Source: Sphagnum compactum (taxonomy: Eukaryota > Bryophyta > Sphagnopsida > Sphagnales). Taken from it: a stretch of 64,000 nt of DNA. Shown piece after piece: positions 1 to 10,235 of this stretch (its first letter is position 1; every line of letters starts with the position of its first letter). The notes under the pieces were generated by a model. The model saw nothing but the letters and a program-made list of their open reading frames with translations, made no database searches and had not been told where the DNA came from. The stretch lies in NCBI GenBank assembly GCA_965153455.1, contig OZ234498.1:4464001-4528000 (forward strand), given 5' to 3'. The translations under genes and the position numbers were made by a program.

Positions 1-1297
1 TCCTTCACCACAAGAGCAACTAGGGGGAGTTTCTTCCCTCACCCCTTTTTTTGTTCCCTTTGTTGCAATGGCAAGGGGAGGTTTTTTTCTTATACAAAGG
101 TTTGTTGGAGCTCATCACAAATTGTTGCCAGGGTGCAGTTATGAAGCGACGAACCAGTTTGTTTACTTTATTTTTAAAAACTATAGTCCTTTTTGCTTTT
201 TCATAGAAATGAATTTTTTAGCAGAATATTTCTTTAATTATTACCTTTATTTATTATAGTTTTCCCAATATATCACATTATTTTGTTAATCATTTTTTAA
301 ATAACATGATTTTCTAAAAATATAAGATTTTACATTAGACTTTTATGTTTTATCTCAAAAAAATATCACAATTTCAAATCATGCCAAAACATGTTAACTA
401 TTTTGAAGTTTATTCTTTATATTGTAAACTACAACTTTGTTTTAAACACCATTTACATTGTATCACATTTACATGTCATAAAGGACTCATGAAAATCAAA
501 TAGTTTCAATTTTCTAATTTTTTGAAAAAACATCAAATTATAAATTCCTTATTATTTTGAGTGTTTTTTTTATGTGTGTCTAATAGTCCCCTACTATTAC
601 AAAATAAATTCAATATCAAAAAGTTTGTATATTATGAAAATCAAGGGCCCTTTTGTGAAACTAATAATGTTTGATGGAACATTTACTCAACTTTTTAAAG
701 GTCCTTTGCTCAAATCAAAACTCAAAATCAAAAGATCTAATGGTTGATTTTAGATTTTTCAACATCCTTGTTAATCATAAAGCACAACTTGCCATGATTA
801 ACATGTCATTAAAGGAGCACCACACATGCATATATTTTTTTAAATGCACTTTTGAACATGATTTGACATGGTTTTTGGCTCATTGTTTCACGTTTTTATC
901 CACTAGCAATAATTTGTTGAGCTCTAATGATTTTTATTTTTTATTTTCTTAAGTGGAGCAACCAAAGAGCAGAACTTTCCTTTCTTCCTCATGGTGTTTT
1001 AGTGTACATTATAGGTGGCGCAAACTATTGCTAGTGACAATTATTGAGGTCCATTTTTTTTCTTTCAAATTTGGTGAAGGAATGGGAAGGTCCCTCTATT
1101 TGTAGGAGAGTACTGTGGTTGGCCATATGGTTTGTTGATGATTTATTTAAAGACTACTTACCCATTCAACATTCCAAAACTTATACCCTTAGTTCAATTG
1201 AAGACTAAAACTTAATACAATGCTTCAAAGATTGTTGAAGACCCAAAAACCCAATTTCCCAAACCATACGAATGGAGTTTGTTGGAATTATGTGTAG
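1..1297. other. AT-rich intergenic DNA, no gene seen
   Basis: I see no supported gene here. The short ORFs at 68-259 and 671-952 have low-complexity, aromatic-rich translations typical of AT-rich noncoding DNA and no recognisable motif. Confidence 0.6.
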
Positions 1298-1717
1298 ATG
1301 TCAAATGATGTAGATGTCTTTGTTCTTGAAGATTTCTATGAAAATCAAAATGACCCACTACAATTTGGCAAGAGGATCAAATTTGTACAAGTTGAAAATA
1401 AGGTGTTTAACATGTCTTGGCTACACAAGTTGAAAATCAAACCCCATACCAAGGCCAAATTTGGTATCCTTTTATGCAGAATGGTGGCCATGCCAATAGT
1501 GCATCCTGCACTTTTGGTGGATATTCGAAAGATGGAGGCTAGTTTCCAACTTGGGTATAAAGAAGGTGATAAGGTTTCTTATGTTTCCCAAACAAATAAT
1601 TTGGGAAAGGATATGGATGTGACCTTGGATAGTACTTTTTTGAAAACAAAATTTCATGCAATTTTGAGGGGAAAAGTTGTAATCCTAGATTTGCAACCTT
1701 GCTTATATCTTATATAA
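1298..1717 (+). CDS. Unrecognised 139-codon ORF, probably a relic
   Basis: This is the longest open frame in the first 10 kb. I do not recognise the family. The first ~110 residues are mixed and soluble-looking (for example DVDVFVLEDFYENQ), unlike the low-complexity ORFs around it. No signal peptide, membrane segment or catalytic motif is visible. The last ~27 codons (from about position 1632) lie in sequence homologous to an intron of the NSF-like gene at 12.67 kb, so that tail cannot be part of an ancestral protein. The frame is preceded at once by a stop codon. It may be the end of a decayed exon or transposon ORF read into inserted intron DNA. Whether it is expressed cannot be judged from sequence. 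Confidence 0.25.
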   Translation: MSNDVDVFVLEDFYENQNDPLQFGKRIKFVQVENKVFNMSWLHKLKIKPHTKAKFGILLCRMVAMPIVHPALLVDIRKMEASFQLGYKEGDKVSYVSQTNNLGKDMDVTLDSTFLKTKFHAILRGKVVILDLQPCLYLI

Positions 1718-1938
1718 TGCCCATTTCCATTTAGAGAATTGTTAGGGTTCAATCAGTTTCTTATCAGGAGGGTCCTACTTGTAGTGGAACATAAAAGTCT
1801 AAATACATGAGAAAGCTTGGCAATATGAAAGAACTTTGGGTTCCAACCAAATGATTCCAAATTTCATTTGAACTTGATGGAAAGATGTTTGTTGAGTGTT
1901 ATTGATAGTTGCCTCAGACGAGAGTTGATATTGAAAGG
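1632..1938 (+). repeat. Stray copy of an NSF-like intron fragment
   Basis: About 300 bases match, in the same orientation, the intron at about 12,668-12,970 of the NSF-like gene. Shared words include gatttgcaaccttgc, aggagggtcctac, gtggaacataa, atacatgagaaagcttg and tgttgagtg.attga.agttgcctcaga. The match stops just before the intron's 3' splice site; no NSF exon is carried. The equivalent intron of the full NSF gene (17,539-17,858, minus) aligns with the 12.67-kb intron but lacks the segment around gatttgcaacc, so this copy derives from the NSF-like lineage. Confidence 0.8.
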
Positions 1939-1996
1939 GTACATGCACATTATGGTGGTTTAGTTTTTAAAATTTTGTACTCCTCAAAAGTCTTTT

Positions 1997-2021
1997 ATAT
2001 ATATATATATATATATATATT
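1997..2021. repeat. (AT)n microsatellite
   Basis: An uninterrupted AT dinucleotide run. Similar runs occur near 4,669-4,698, 43,494-43,511, 43,664-43,681 and 47,830-47,852. Confidence 0.9.
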
Positions 2022-4662
2022 GGTCAAATAGTAGGCTTGTTACATAACACAAATCGTGTGGGGTAGGCGAAGACATAGCTCACAAGAAGCAAGAAATTTT
2101 GAAAATGTAATTGAATAAAAAAAAACTAATTTAGTTACAAAGATCTTAGCCATAGGGTTTCGAGGCCTATGGCCAAGATGAACACTATGGATACTTATTT
2201 CTCTTGGTGTTCAATTATTGTATATGTAATATGCATGTTTGTCTAAAGTTTGGCAGAGTGAGAAGTGCAATCAAGTGTTGTTGCGCGGAGTTAGCAGAGC
2301 TCCAACTGTAGAATTCATGTGAATACAATGTTGTTTATTGTACAAGATGGTAGTTTGGGCACTACAAACCTAAAAAAATGAGTGAAAGTAGAAAGCAGGG
2401 TTGTATTTTCTTAGACAGAACCTTTGTATGCCATACCACCAAAGCTTATTTTTGACAGGAAAAACCTTATTTCTTAGAAATAATTCTTCAAGAAATATGC
2501 ATTGTGTAACTCTGGCAACTTGCCAAAGAATCTTAGGATAGGAAAAGAAGTTGAGGACTTAGAAGTTGAGGCACTTTTCGAACCTTACATTTTGAAGAAT
2601 GGATAAAAATATTCTTTTAGTGATGATGAAAAGGTTATCTCTAATGTTGAAACCTTGTGGATGGTTACCCACCAAAAAACACAAGTCCCAAGTACTCGAT
2701 CCATAAACATGGTAGAAGCGTGAGGGATTGTGTATGAAAATTAAAAAAACAAATTAACTAGTGTGTTTTTGCAGAGTGGACGATACACAACCAACTGTTT
2801 GACAAATAGGTATCACATTGGTAAGATTCTTTTTGTGGAAAAAGTTTTGTCGAATAGGTAATTGTAGTAGATACTATTGGCAATCATGAATTTTTTATGT
2901 TCCTCATACGCTTGGTGGTGAAGTATTTGAGTACAATATTTTTTTAATATTCCTAATAAAAAATATTTGAGAAAAAAAATTGAAGCATTGAACAATAATG
3001 ATAGTATAACTAGTAAATAAAATGTTAACATGGTACAAACTTTAAAAATGAAAACTTTTACTCATGATAATGATTGTAATACCTACATTCCTCATTAAAA
3101 AAAATTAAGTAATGATGAAGTTTAGTATTTTTTAAAAAAAAATGCAAATAAAGCTCCTTGTAAGTTGTACGCCTCTTCCACACAAGCCACCTTTGGCTTC
3201 TCTCTCCACTGTCTTGAGGGAGTCGAACCCTAAAAAAATCCAGCCCACCTGCCAAAGTTGTGTGGCCCACGCTTATTTTATTATTAGACAGTCATGTGCC
3301 GAATCTGCCCTTGGGGTAGGGTACATCCAAGTAAGAGTGTAATGATTGAATAATGCAGGAGCGGGCATTCTTTAAGCCAGTGGCCGTTCCCCTGCCGGTC
3401 ACCCCAGATCAGATCACTGGGAACGCAGTGAACCAAAAAGGCTCTTGGGAGACCAGGTGTGCAGGAACAACCATTGGGTATACACTAAACCAAAAATGCA
3501 CTTGGCGGACCAGATCAGATGATGTTGACCTTACAGGTGGGATGTAACTTCCCAACGACGTGGATATCATTTCACCTCAGCCAGGTCAAGGTGGGGTTGG
3601 CCAAATCAGTGCAAGATTGTAAAAGGAGGTGGGGAAAATTTAACTAAAAGTGCCACATCCATGGCCTGAGCTTTAGGCGATTCATTAATGATTTCATTTT
3701 TAATATTCTATGTTAGGGCTCCTTGCTGTTGATTGTAATTTATTAGCCCACAATTAATTGAGCTTTGGAACACCATTTAGATTTGTGATTAGTTGCCTTT
3801 TTTCAATGGGATTTCCCACGTGCCCAATACTAAACAAAGTTTTTATCAATGTTCCATACCTTATATAGAATTTCCCCAACACACCCCAACACCAAACAAC
3901 AAAAACACTCCCCTTCTTACCTTTCTTGATTTAATGAACAACCAACCACCCAATACTACACAAAAACTTTGCAAATGTACAATGGCTTTTTAGAACCCCA
4001 ACAACTCCAACACCGAACAATAACAAAGCCCCTCCCCTCCCATATGTCCATGATTTATAATCATTTATATTCTCGATTATTTTCACAAAACCTCCCAGTA
4101 CTAAAACATTTTAAGACCATGAGGTGGGTGAGAAAAATCCATGCCCTTTCAATTTTACACCCATCAATGAACATTAAAAAAAATAAAATTGATCATTGTT
4201 TTTTTTTTAAAAAGTGAGCACATCAATTTCATACTAGACATTCAGTCATGGGCAATCAGCTATGCAACAAAACAATTAAGGTTGTTTCCTCAAGGTCCTC
4301 CCCTGAACTAATGGGGCATACATTCATAGGCCCATGTGTGGTGTTGGGCCTATCTAGCCTAGTGACAGGATTACAAGCATTGGCCTCACTTCCCTCGCCT
4401 CTCTACTTGACCCCCTCTAGAAAACAATAAGAAAATTATTCTCTAGGCATCATAGCTGTATGAACTTATCATCCAGATACCCTACCATGTGATCAAATTA
4501 ACTGAAAATTGAGATGTTGGAAATTTTCACAAATTTCAAGGGTAACAAATCTCAAAACAACATTGCCTAATTTGCAAAAAATGTAATAATTGTTGTATTC
4601 ATTTGTTTTGAAGTCAGAAGGAAAGACACATAAAATTTATAATGACATGAAACTTGAAAAAT

Positions 4663-4701
<39 letters not shown>

Positions 4702-7700
4702 TATATATGTAACCACAACACATCAGGGTTTTTTGTTTCAATTTTATGATGTAGTTGAAGTGGTTATGATCCATGCAATTTGAAAAAAAAGTCAAAATTT
4801 AGTGAATTTTGACCATTTTTTCCATGAAAAACCCTTTGCACAGGTCAAAATCATATTTTTCAGGTTGGAATTTCATGAAATTAGGCCCAAAACAAAACGA
4901 TGTAACACAGTTGACCATTTTATTGTAATATCACTATTTTCAAAAAGCTGTCGTAAGTTGTGATCTACAACATCTTTGTCTCACTTTTCGTAGTCATAAA
5001 AATTTGTTTTTTGAACTATCCTTTGCACAAGTTAGCTCGAAATATTAGGATTGAGCAACTCTCCAACCTACAAAAGCCCAACTTAAGATGTTAGAAGCTC
5101 TCTTGCCCTAAAATTAATGCAATTCAGCAGTTCATTATCTAATCTAACCACAAGCTAGAGTAACGCTGCAATCACACCTAACGATAAGTCACTGTTCTCT
5201 CAATGTTAAGGGAGCAAGAAAAATTGTAGGATTCATACCAAACAAATTTAAGAAACTTCAGCCCTCATGGATGCCAATCCATCTATCTATACATGATGAA
5301 AAATTATCGTGATGTGTCAACAACTTGAGAGAACCTTCATCATCCGTCCTAAAGTTAGGAGAATACGAGAACATCACTACTCATCATGTCGTCTTGGATG
5401 ATTATCGCCATTCTCGTGTATTAGTATACGCCATGCTAATACTGGATGATTAGCAGCAGTAAAGCAAGAGCTAGGAAGATTTTTAAAAACTTTTTTGGTA
5501 TCTAGATTAGGTTCTTAGATGGGCAAATTGACACCAGGCAAACCCCAATACATGTGTAAATTTTGGGTATTTGATACCCAATGTCACAATGTGTAACAAA
5601 AAAGATTAGTGCCATATATATGGTCCCTGCTAGACAGTGAAAAAAGTACGATCTGGCCAAGACAGGTCCAACCAAGCCTTAACTCAACTTCTAGACCTCC
5701 ATGATTGATCTTTGATATCTAGCACTGGATTCCCTACCCACGTATGTTGTGGGATAGTGTGACAGTGTGAATCAAATTATTTAGTTTGGGGGACTTCCAT
5801 AGTTTATTCCCTTTGATGATGGGCATCTTTGATTGGTCCCAAAAGAAAAAAAAGAAAAGAAATCTTGCTTTGAAAGATGCCCCAAATTGGAGATCATGTA
5901 GTCTGACCATGTGGCTTAGTTCTGTTAGTGAAAATAATAGAATTATTATTTTTACCTCAACAACCATGTTGCAAATTGATCCAAAACAAAAAAATTCTCA
6001 TTGCTTTCTATTTCCCTCTTGCCTTTCTTTCTTGGGGAAGCCCTAAGGGAAGACGTGATCTTCAAGTTCCCAAAGAAACAAAAAAACAAAAAACAAGCAA
6101 TCAAAGAAGAAAAGAGTAAAAAGGACATCTTTCAAACACGGCAAATTTTTTAAAGAAAAAAAGCAGGAACAAAATTCTCAAAAAAAGCAAACAAGGAATA
6201 TAAAAAAAACCAAGAAAAGAAAGCAATAAATTGATAAAGATGACTGATAAAATTAGAAAATACACAAGAATCTATAGTGCCTCTCGTTCGTGTATGTCTT
6301 CTTCGTTCGTTATCATGCTCCCCTTAAAAACAAAAAGACTCAATATACTTGTAATGCTCACATCACAAAAAGAAAGTACCCAAAAAAAAACTCCAGTGCT
6401 TTTGGTTCAGCTAGCTCTACTTGGCTTGTTTATAACATGGGGCACATGTTGGCCACGGGGAAAATTTTAATTTCAAAATTGGGACAGCATTTTTGGGTGT
6501 CTGAGCGTTTTGCCTTTGTTGATTCCATGTAGTTACTAAGAGGGGGAGGACAATTTGAAGCAAAATGACGGTTTGAAGCAAAAGAGGACTTGGATGAGAA
6601 GAAGAATTGCATGTGCAGTTTGTCACGCACTAACGAGGTTACTTGCTATTCAAGTACAGGTCGAAATAACTCATGATGTGCATTTATGGCCATGGCGAAC
6701 CGCGATAGTATTTGTAGAGGGAACCAGGTCACCCGGGCAGCTGTGATGCACGTGCTAAATAGTCCTGACCAGTCATTTCTTTTTCATTTTTCAAAGTGTC
6801 GCGGTACTGGCGAGTATCCCCACACAGATTCAGTCAACTGGCGATACTTTTCTCCAGGAGCATTAAAATTGTAGCCGGTAGGCATACTTGTGATGACTCG
6901 CTCCTTAAAAAAGGAGCGCAGTCTGGCGAATTGATTTTAAGAAAAAAGGGGATTTTCGCCAAAAACATTTGGGCCAGGTTGTTGGTCAGGCAACTGGGCA
7001 GTCAAGAGAAAAGGACCCATTGCTGATTTAACTCCGTCCCCATGACAAACTCTACCGACACGGGAGTACAATTCAACGTTTTCTCAAACAAATTCAGGAA
7101 TGTTACGCACATTCAATTTAATTACTTCATGCTGAATCTGACCATGGGTAGGACGTCGTTTTGGAGGCGTGATTTTGGGTTTTCCTCCGTTCCTATATGA
7201 TTTTAATCTATTTTTTTGGTCAAAGGACTTGGTTAGCATATAAATAACTATAGATTCTTCCCCCACATTGAGTGGCCCCAAAGTGTTATGGGCCCTGAAT
7301 CTTTGGTAGTAGGAAGTAGGTAATTACTTAGGTTCTTGGATTGATAATTGCCTTGAAAACATTGTTTTGAGTTTCTAATTAAATCAAGAAGGCTCTATTG
7401 CATAGTGGGCAACTTGAAGGGTATTATTATTTTTAAAAATTTGTTCATGAAAGGGTTCTCCATGTACCACATTGTTCACTTTTGAGTGGTCTACTAAATC
7501 ATGTTAACTTCAAGCACATAGATGGGAATTAACTTGAAATGTAAACATTCAAGCTTCACGGCTTCAATATTGGGTTAACGTAGAATTAACTTAGGTCTTG
7601 ACTTTTCATTGCATGTTGGCTTGTGCCATTGGCTATAAGGAACTTTTTTTTGTTTAGCATGTGTTATTCCCTATTTTTCCCCTATATTAATACCTCACTC

Positions 7701-8295
7701 TATCATCCATGATCAGGGGTATTTATTGTTATTAATTAATGACAACTAGGAAAGTGATAGCCATAAAGGTGAGATTATAAAAAATATGTAAAATATATTT
7801 GAAATATTATCTTAATATTTTATTATTGATAGCATATAAAAATAATTTTTTACTTGATAAAGTATTTTTGAAAATAATCTCCCCAAGGTCATCTACCCTT
7901 CACTTAGCATAATAAGGCCATTGAAAGTTGTATTACTTGCACAATTTTTGTAGCTTTTAAATCCAAACATATCATCTTTTGGTTTGTATTCATTTGCATT
8001 TGTATAGGTTGAAATCATATTTTCAGGTTGAAATTTGACGAAATTCTGCCAAAAGAAAGTCATTGGTGGGGATGCTTTTAAGTCATAACAATATTTTAAC
8101 TGCACCTTGTAATTCCTTTCTCTCTTATGCAGCAAATGAAATAATTTTCCCATATTTATGCTTCTAGTATAAACCCTCCTTGTGTTCATACTTCTGTTTC
8201 CAATATAAGGGAAGATGTGTTCCACCTGAGGGGCTTGAAGGGCGTGAAAGTCAAAATGAGAGCTGACCTCGAGTTGGAGTGTTGGGGGCCCTCTC
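2022..8295. other. Intergenic DNA with no supported gene
   Basis: I see no gene. Points of note: a minus-strand tRNA-type B-box-like word near 3,213-3,224; a diverged internal duplication at 3,405-3,530 sharing gaaccaaaaa..gc.cttgg and agaccag-like blocks; an (AT)n run at 4,669-4,698; A/G-rich low-complexity DNA at 5,840-6,200; and a patch of higher GC at about 6,550-7,060 containing a small hairpin. The ORFs of 60-110 codons on either strand show no recognisable domain. Confidence 0.6.
6895..6923. other. Short perfect hairpin
   Basis: CGCTCCTT and AAGGAGCG pair as an 8-bp stem around a four-A loop. Outside it, GACT pairs with AGTC after a one-base bulge, giving 12 bp in all. It sits in the GC-richer patch at 6.55-7.06 kb, with no gene around it. 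Function unknown; it may be chance. Confidence 0.6.
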
Positions 8296-8598
8296 TAAGG
8301 CCCACTTTAGACGAGGGTCCAGGGTCCAATTTGAATCCTTGAGTTGGACTGTACCTTGGTCCCTAGCCTGATTCTTGGTTCTCCAAATCAGGAGCTCCCC
8401 TCTTAGCACTGTTCTTTGGTCTGAACCAATTGATTTTCCCTCCAAAACAGGTGCCATGTAGATTTAGCCTCAATTTGCCACTTATTGGGTCTTGGACCCT
8501 TGTTTAAAGGCCTTGGGACCAATTTAAAGCTTTCGACCAATAAAATTGCTTGAATTCATTGGTCCCTGGACCTTGGACCCTCGTCTAAAGGCGCCCTA
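8296..8598. mobile_element. MITE-like element with terminal inverted repeats
   Basis: The left end (8,296-8,327) and the reverse complement of the right end (8,561-8,598) share TTTAGACGAGGGTCCA followed by GGTCC, preceded by TAAGGCCCAC and TAGGGCGCC. The element is about 300 bp and has no coding capacity. A direct, more decayed copy of the right end lies inside it at about 8,486-8,511 (tcttggacccttgtttaaaggcc). I could not find a clean target-site duplication, so the superfamily is open; a hAT- or Mutator-type MITE is possible. Confidence 0.55.
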
Positions 8599-9600
8599 AG
8601 TCTCAACGGAAGAAGCCTTTTCCAGTTTGTAGAGAATGGGCAATCTTTTTCCTTTGTATTTGGAGGTTCCTTCTCAGGCAGAATATTTGCAAGGCATGTT
8701 AATCAGTTGAAGAATTCTTACAATGTGTGAGGTTCATGCTCTGACTTTTTTTGTTTGGGAAAAAAGAAAAAGATAAATGATTTTTTTCAGATTACCCACA
8801 GATAATGGCAGCCCTCTCAGCCCTTCCACATTCTCTGACGTCAAAAAAACTCACTTACTATTAACATAATACACACCAAACCTATCAACCTACCAAAAGA
8901 AAGGACAGAACAGAGACAAGTTCTAGTGTTTTCTATATTTAACGAGAGAAAAAGAAAAGAAAAAGAAAAGAAGTAAATAATTAAGAAATTAAGAAATATA
9001 GATATGCAAAAAAAAAAAGATTTATAAAGTTAATATCATCTGTTGGAAAAAAAAATACAACCAGGGGAATATCCCGTGCACAGCCCGGGGATTGTTAGGA
9101 AGCTCCCCTGGGTCGACACCTGCCATGGCTGAGGGCAGCAAGAGACGTCACGCGCACAAGGCCACAGTGAAGCAGCACCCACCAGTGCACACATCCACTG
9201 GATGCCTGATATGACTCAGTTGTGGATGATCCTCAACTGAGATACCCGGTTTCATGTTGGTAGCCCATTCTAGCAGAGATAGATAGATAGGTCTAACATA
9301 TAGATAGATAGGTAACAAAATAGGAGACTACTTTCCCGTTTAAAAAAAAAAGTGGTACCCCAGTACGCCCGCCACGGTCCCCGATCATAGGAGAGAACCG
9401 CTCCTTGAGCTCCACACGTCCGTCTTCGACGAGCCTAGAGAAAATCATACACTATTGTGCTTGCGGCGCTTAATTTGCACCGTTGAATCGGATCGATTAA
9501 TTGCTCATACAGATCGAACGGTTCCATTGAATGCACCCAGAGAGCGGTAACCAGCTCCGACCGTCCACAAGCTTTCTAATTGGTATCTTATATATAAAAG
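8599..9600. other. Intergenic DNA upstream of the NSF-like gene
   Basis: No gene seen. It contains A/G-rich low complexity at 8,938-9,020, a GC-rich stretch at 9,060-9,250 (for example cagcccgggg and ctcccctgggtcgac) and a GATA run (gatagatagatag) near 9,280-9,312. The change from AT-rich to GC-rich DNA at 9,060 could mark a transposon edge or the promoter region of the downstream gene. Confidence 0.5.
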
Positions 9601-9607
9601 TAAATCT

Positions 9608-9927
9608 CTAAATCACATCCCCAATAAGAAGAAAAGTAAACGTGGTGTCTTTCTGTCTTAAACTTTTAAACCACATCCCCAAAAAGAAGAAGAAAAAATT
9701 TCTAAACCACATCCCAAAAAAGAAGAAGAAAAACAAGACAAGGTCTTGAAACAGGTCCTCAAAACCTTCGAGGACTTGAACCGACTTGAACCGAGGTGAC
9801 GAGAATCCTCGGAGACAGAGAGACGAGAGAGAGACGAGAGAGGCGTACGCAAACTAATTGGTAGCGACTAATTGGTAGCGACGAAGAGCCAGAGAGACGA
9901 GCGAGAGACGAGAGAGGCGTACGCAAA
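9608..9927 (+). repeat. GA-rich direct repeats in the presumed 5' region
   Basis: Three copies of a unit like aaaccacatccccaaaaaga with an agaagaa tail lie at about 9,615, 9,670 and 9,705. A ~37-bp unit ending gacgagagaggcgtacgcaaa occurs at 9,817-9,853 and again at 9,891-9,927; between them ctaattggtagcga is tandemly doubled. The GA-rich character resembles the (GA)n tract upstream of the full NSF gene and suits a plant 5' UTR or core promoter. Confidence 0.7.
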
Positions 9928-10235
9928 GTGGCAAGTTGTGCAGCAGCTCAAGCTTTTAGCGGGACGATGACGAGAATGCTAGAGCGATTTGGGCTTCTCG
10001 GAATCGGGAACAAGGGTGCAAGTCTAAGGGGACATAATTTTGAAGAACTCTAGTTGCTCAGATCTTATTTCTAAATCCTTGGTGATAGTCGTAACGTTGT
10101 AGCTTGCGCCACATCTCAAAGGAAGTCTAGAAGTACCAGCTCAAATCCTCTCGATTCCTCCAATTGCTGGACATACAGACTTTTGGAGCGGACTCTCTGG
10201 ACTCGCTCAACAACATTTTGCTCATCGCAGACACA

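Noticed and set aside
3130-3300. Possible tRNA-derived SINE or tRNA on the minus strand (B-box-like GGGTTCGACTCCC).
   Set aside because: Only the B box is convincing; the A box (TTGGCAGGTGGG) is off consensus, no cloverleaf forms, and no target duplication or tail is clear.
7893-8225. 110-codon minus-strand ORF.
   Set aside because: No recognisable domain and composition typical of AT-rich noncoding DNA; I could not support it as a gene.
9658-9852. 64-codon serine-rich ORF on the minus strand.
   Set aside because: It is the translation of the GA-rich tandem repeats upstream of the NSF-like gene and lacks independent support.
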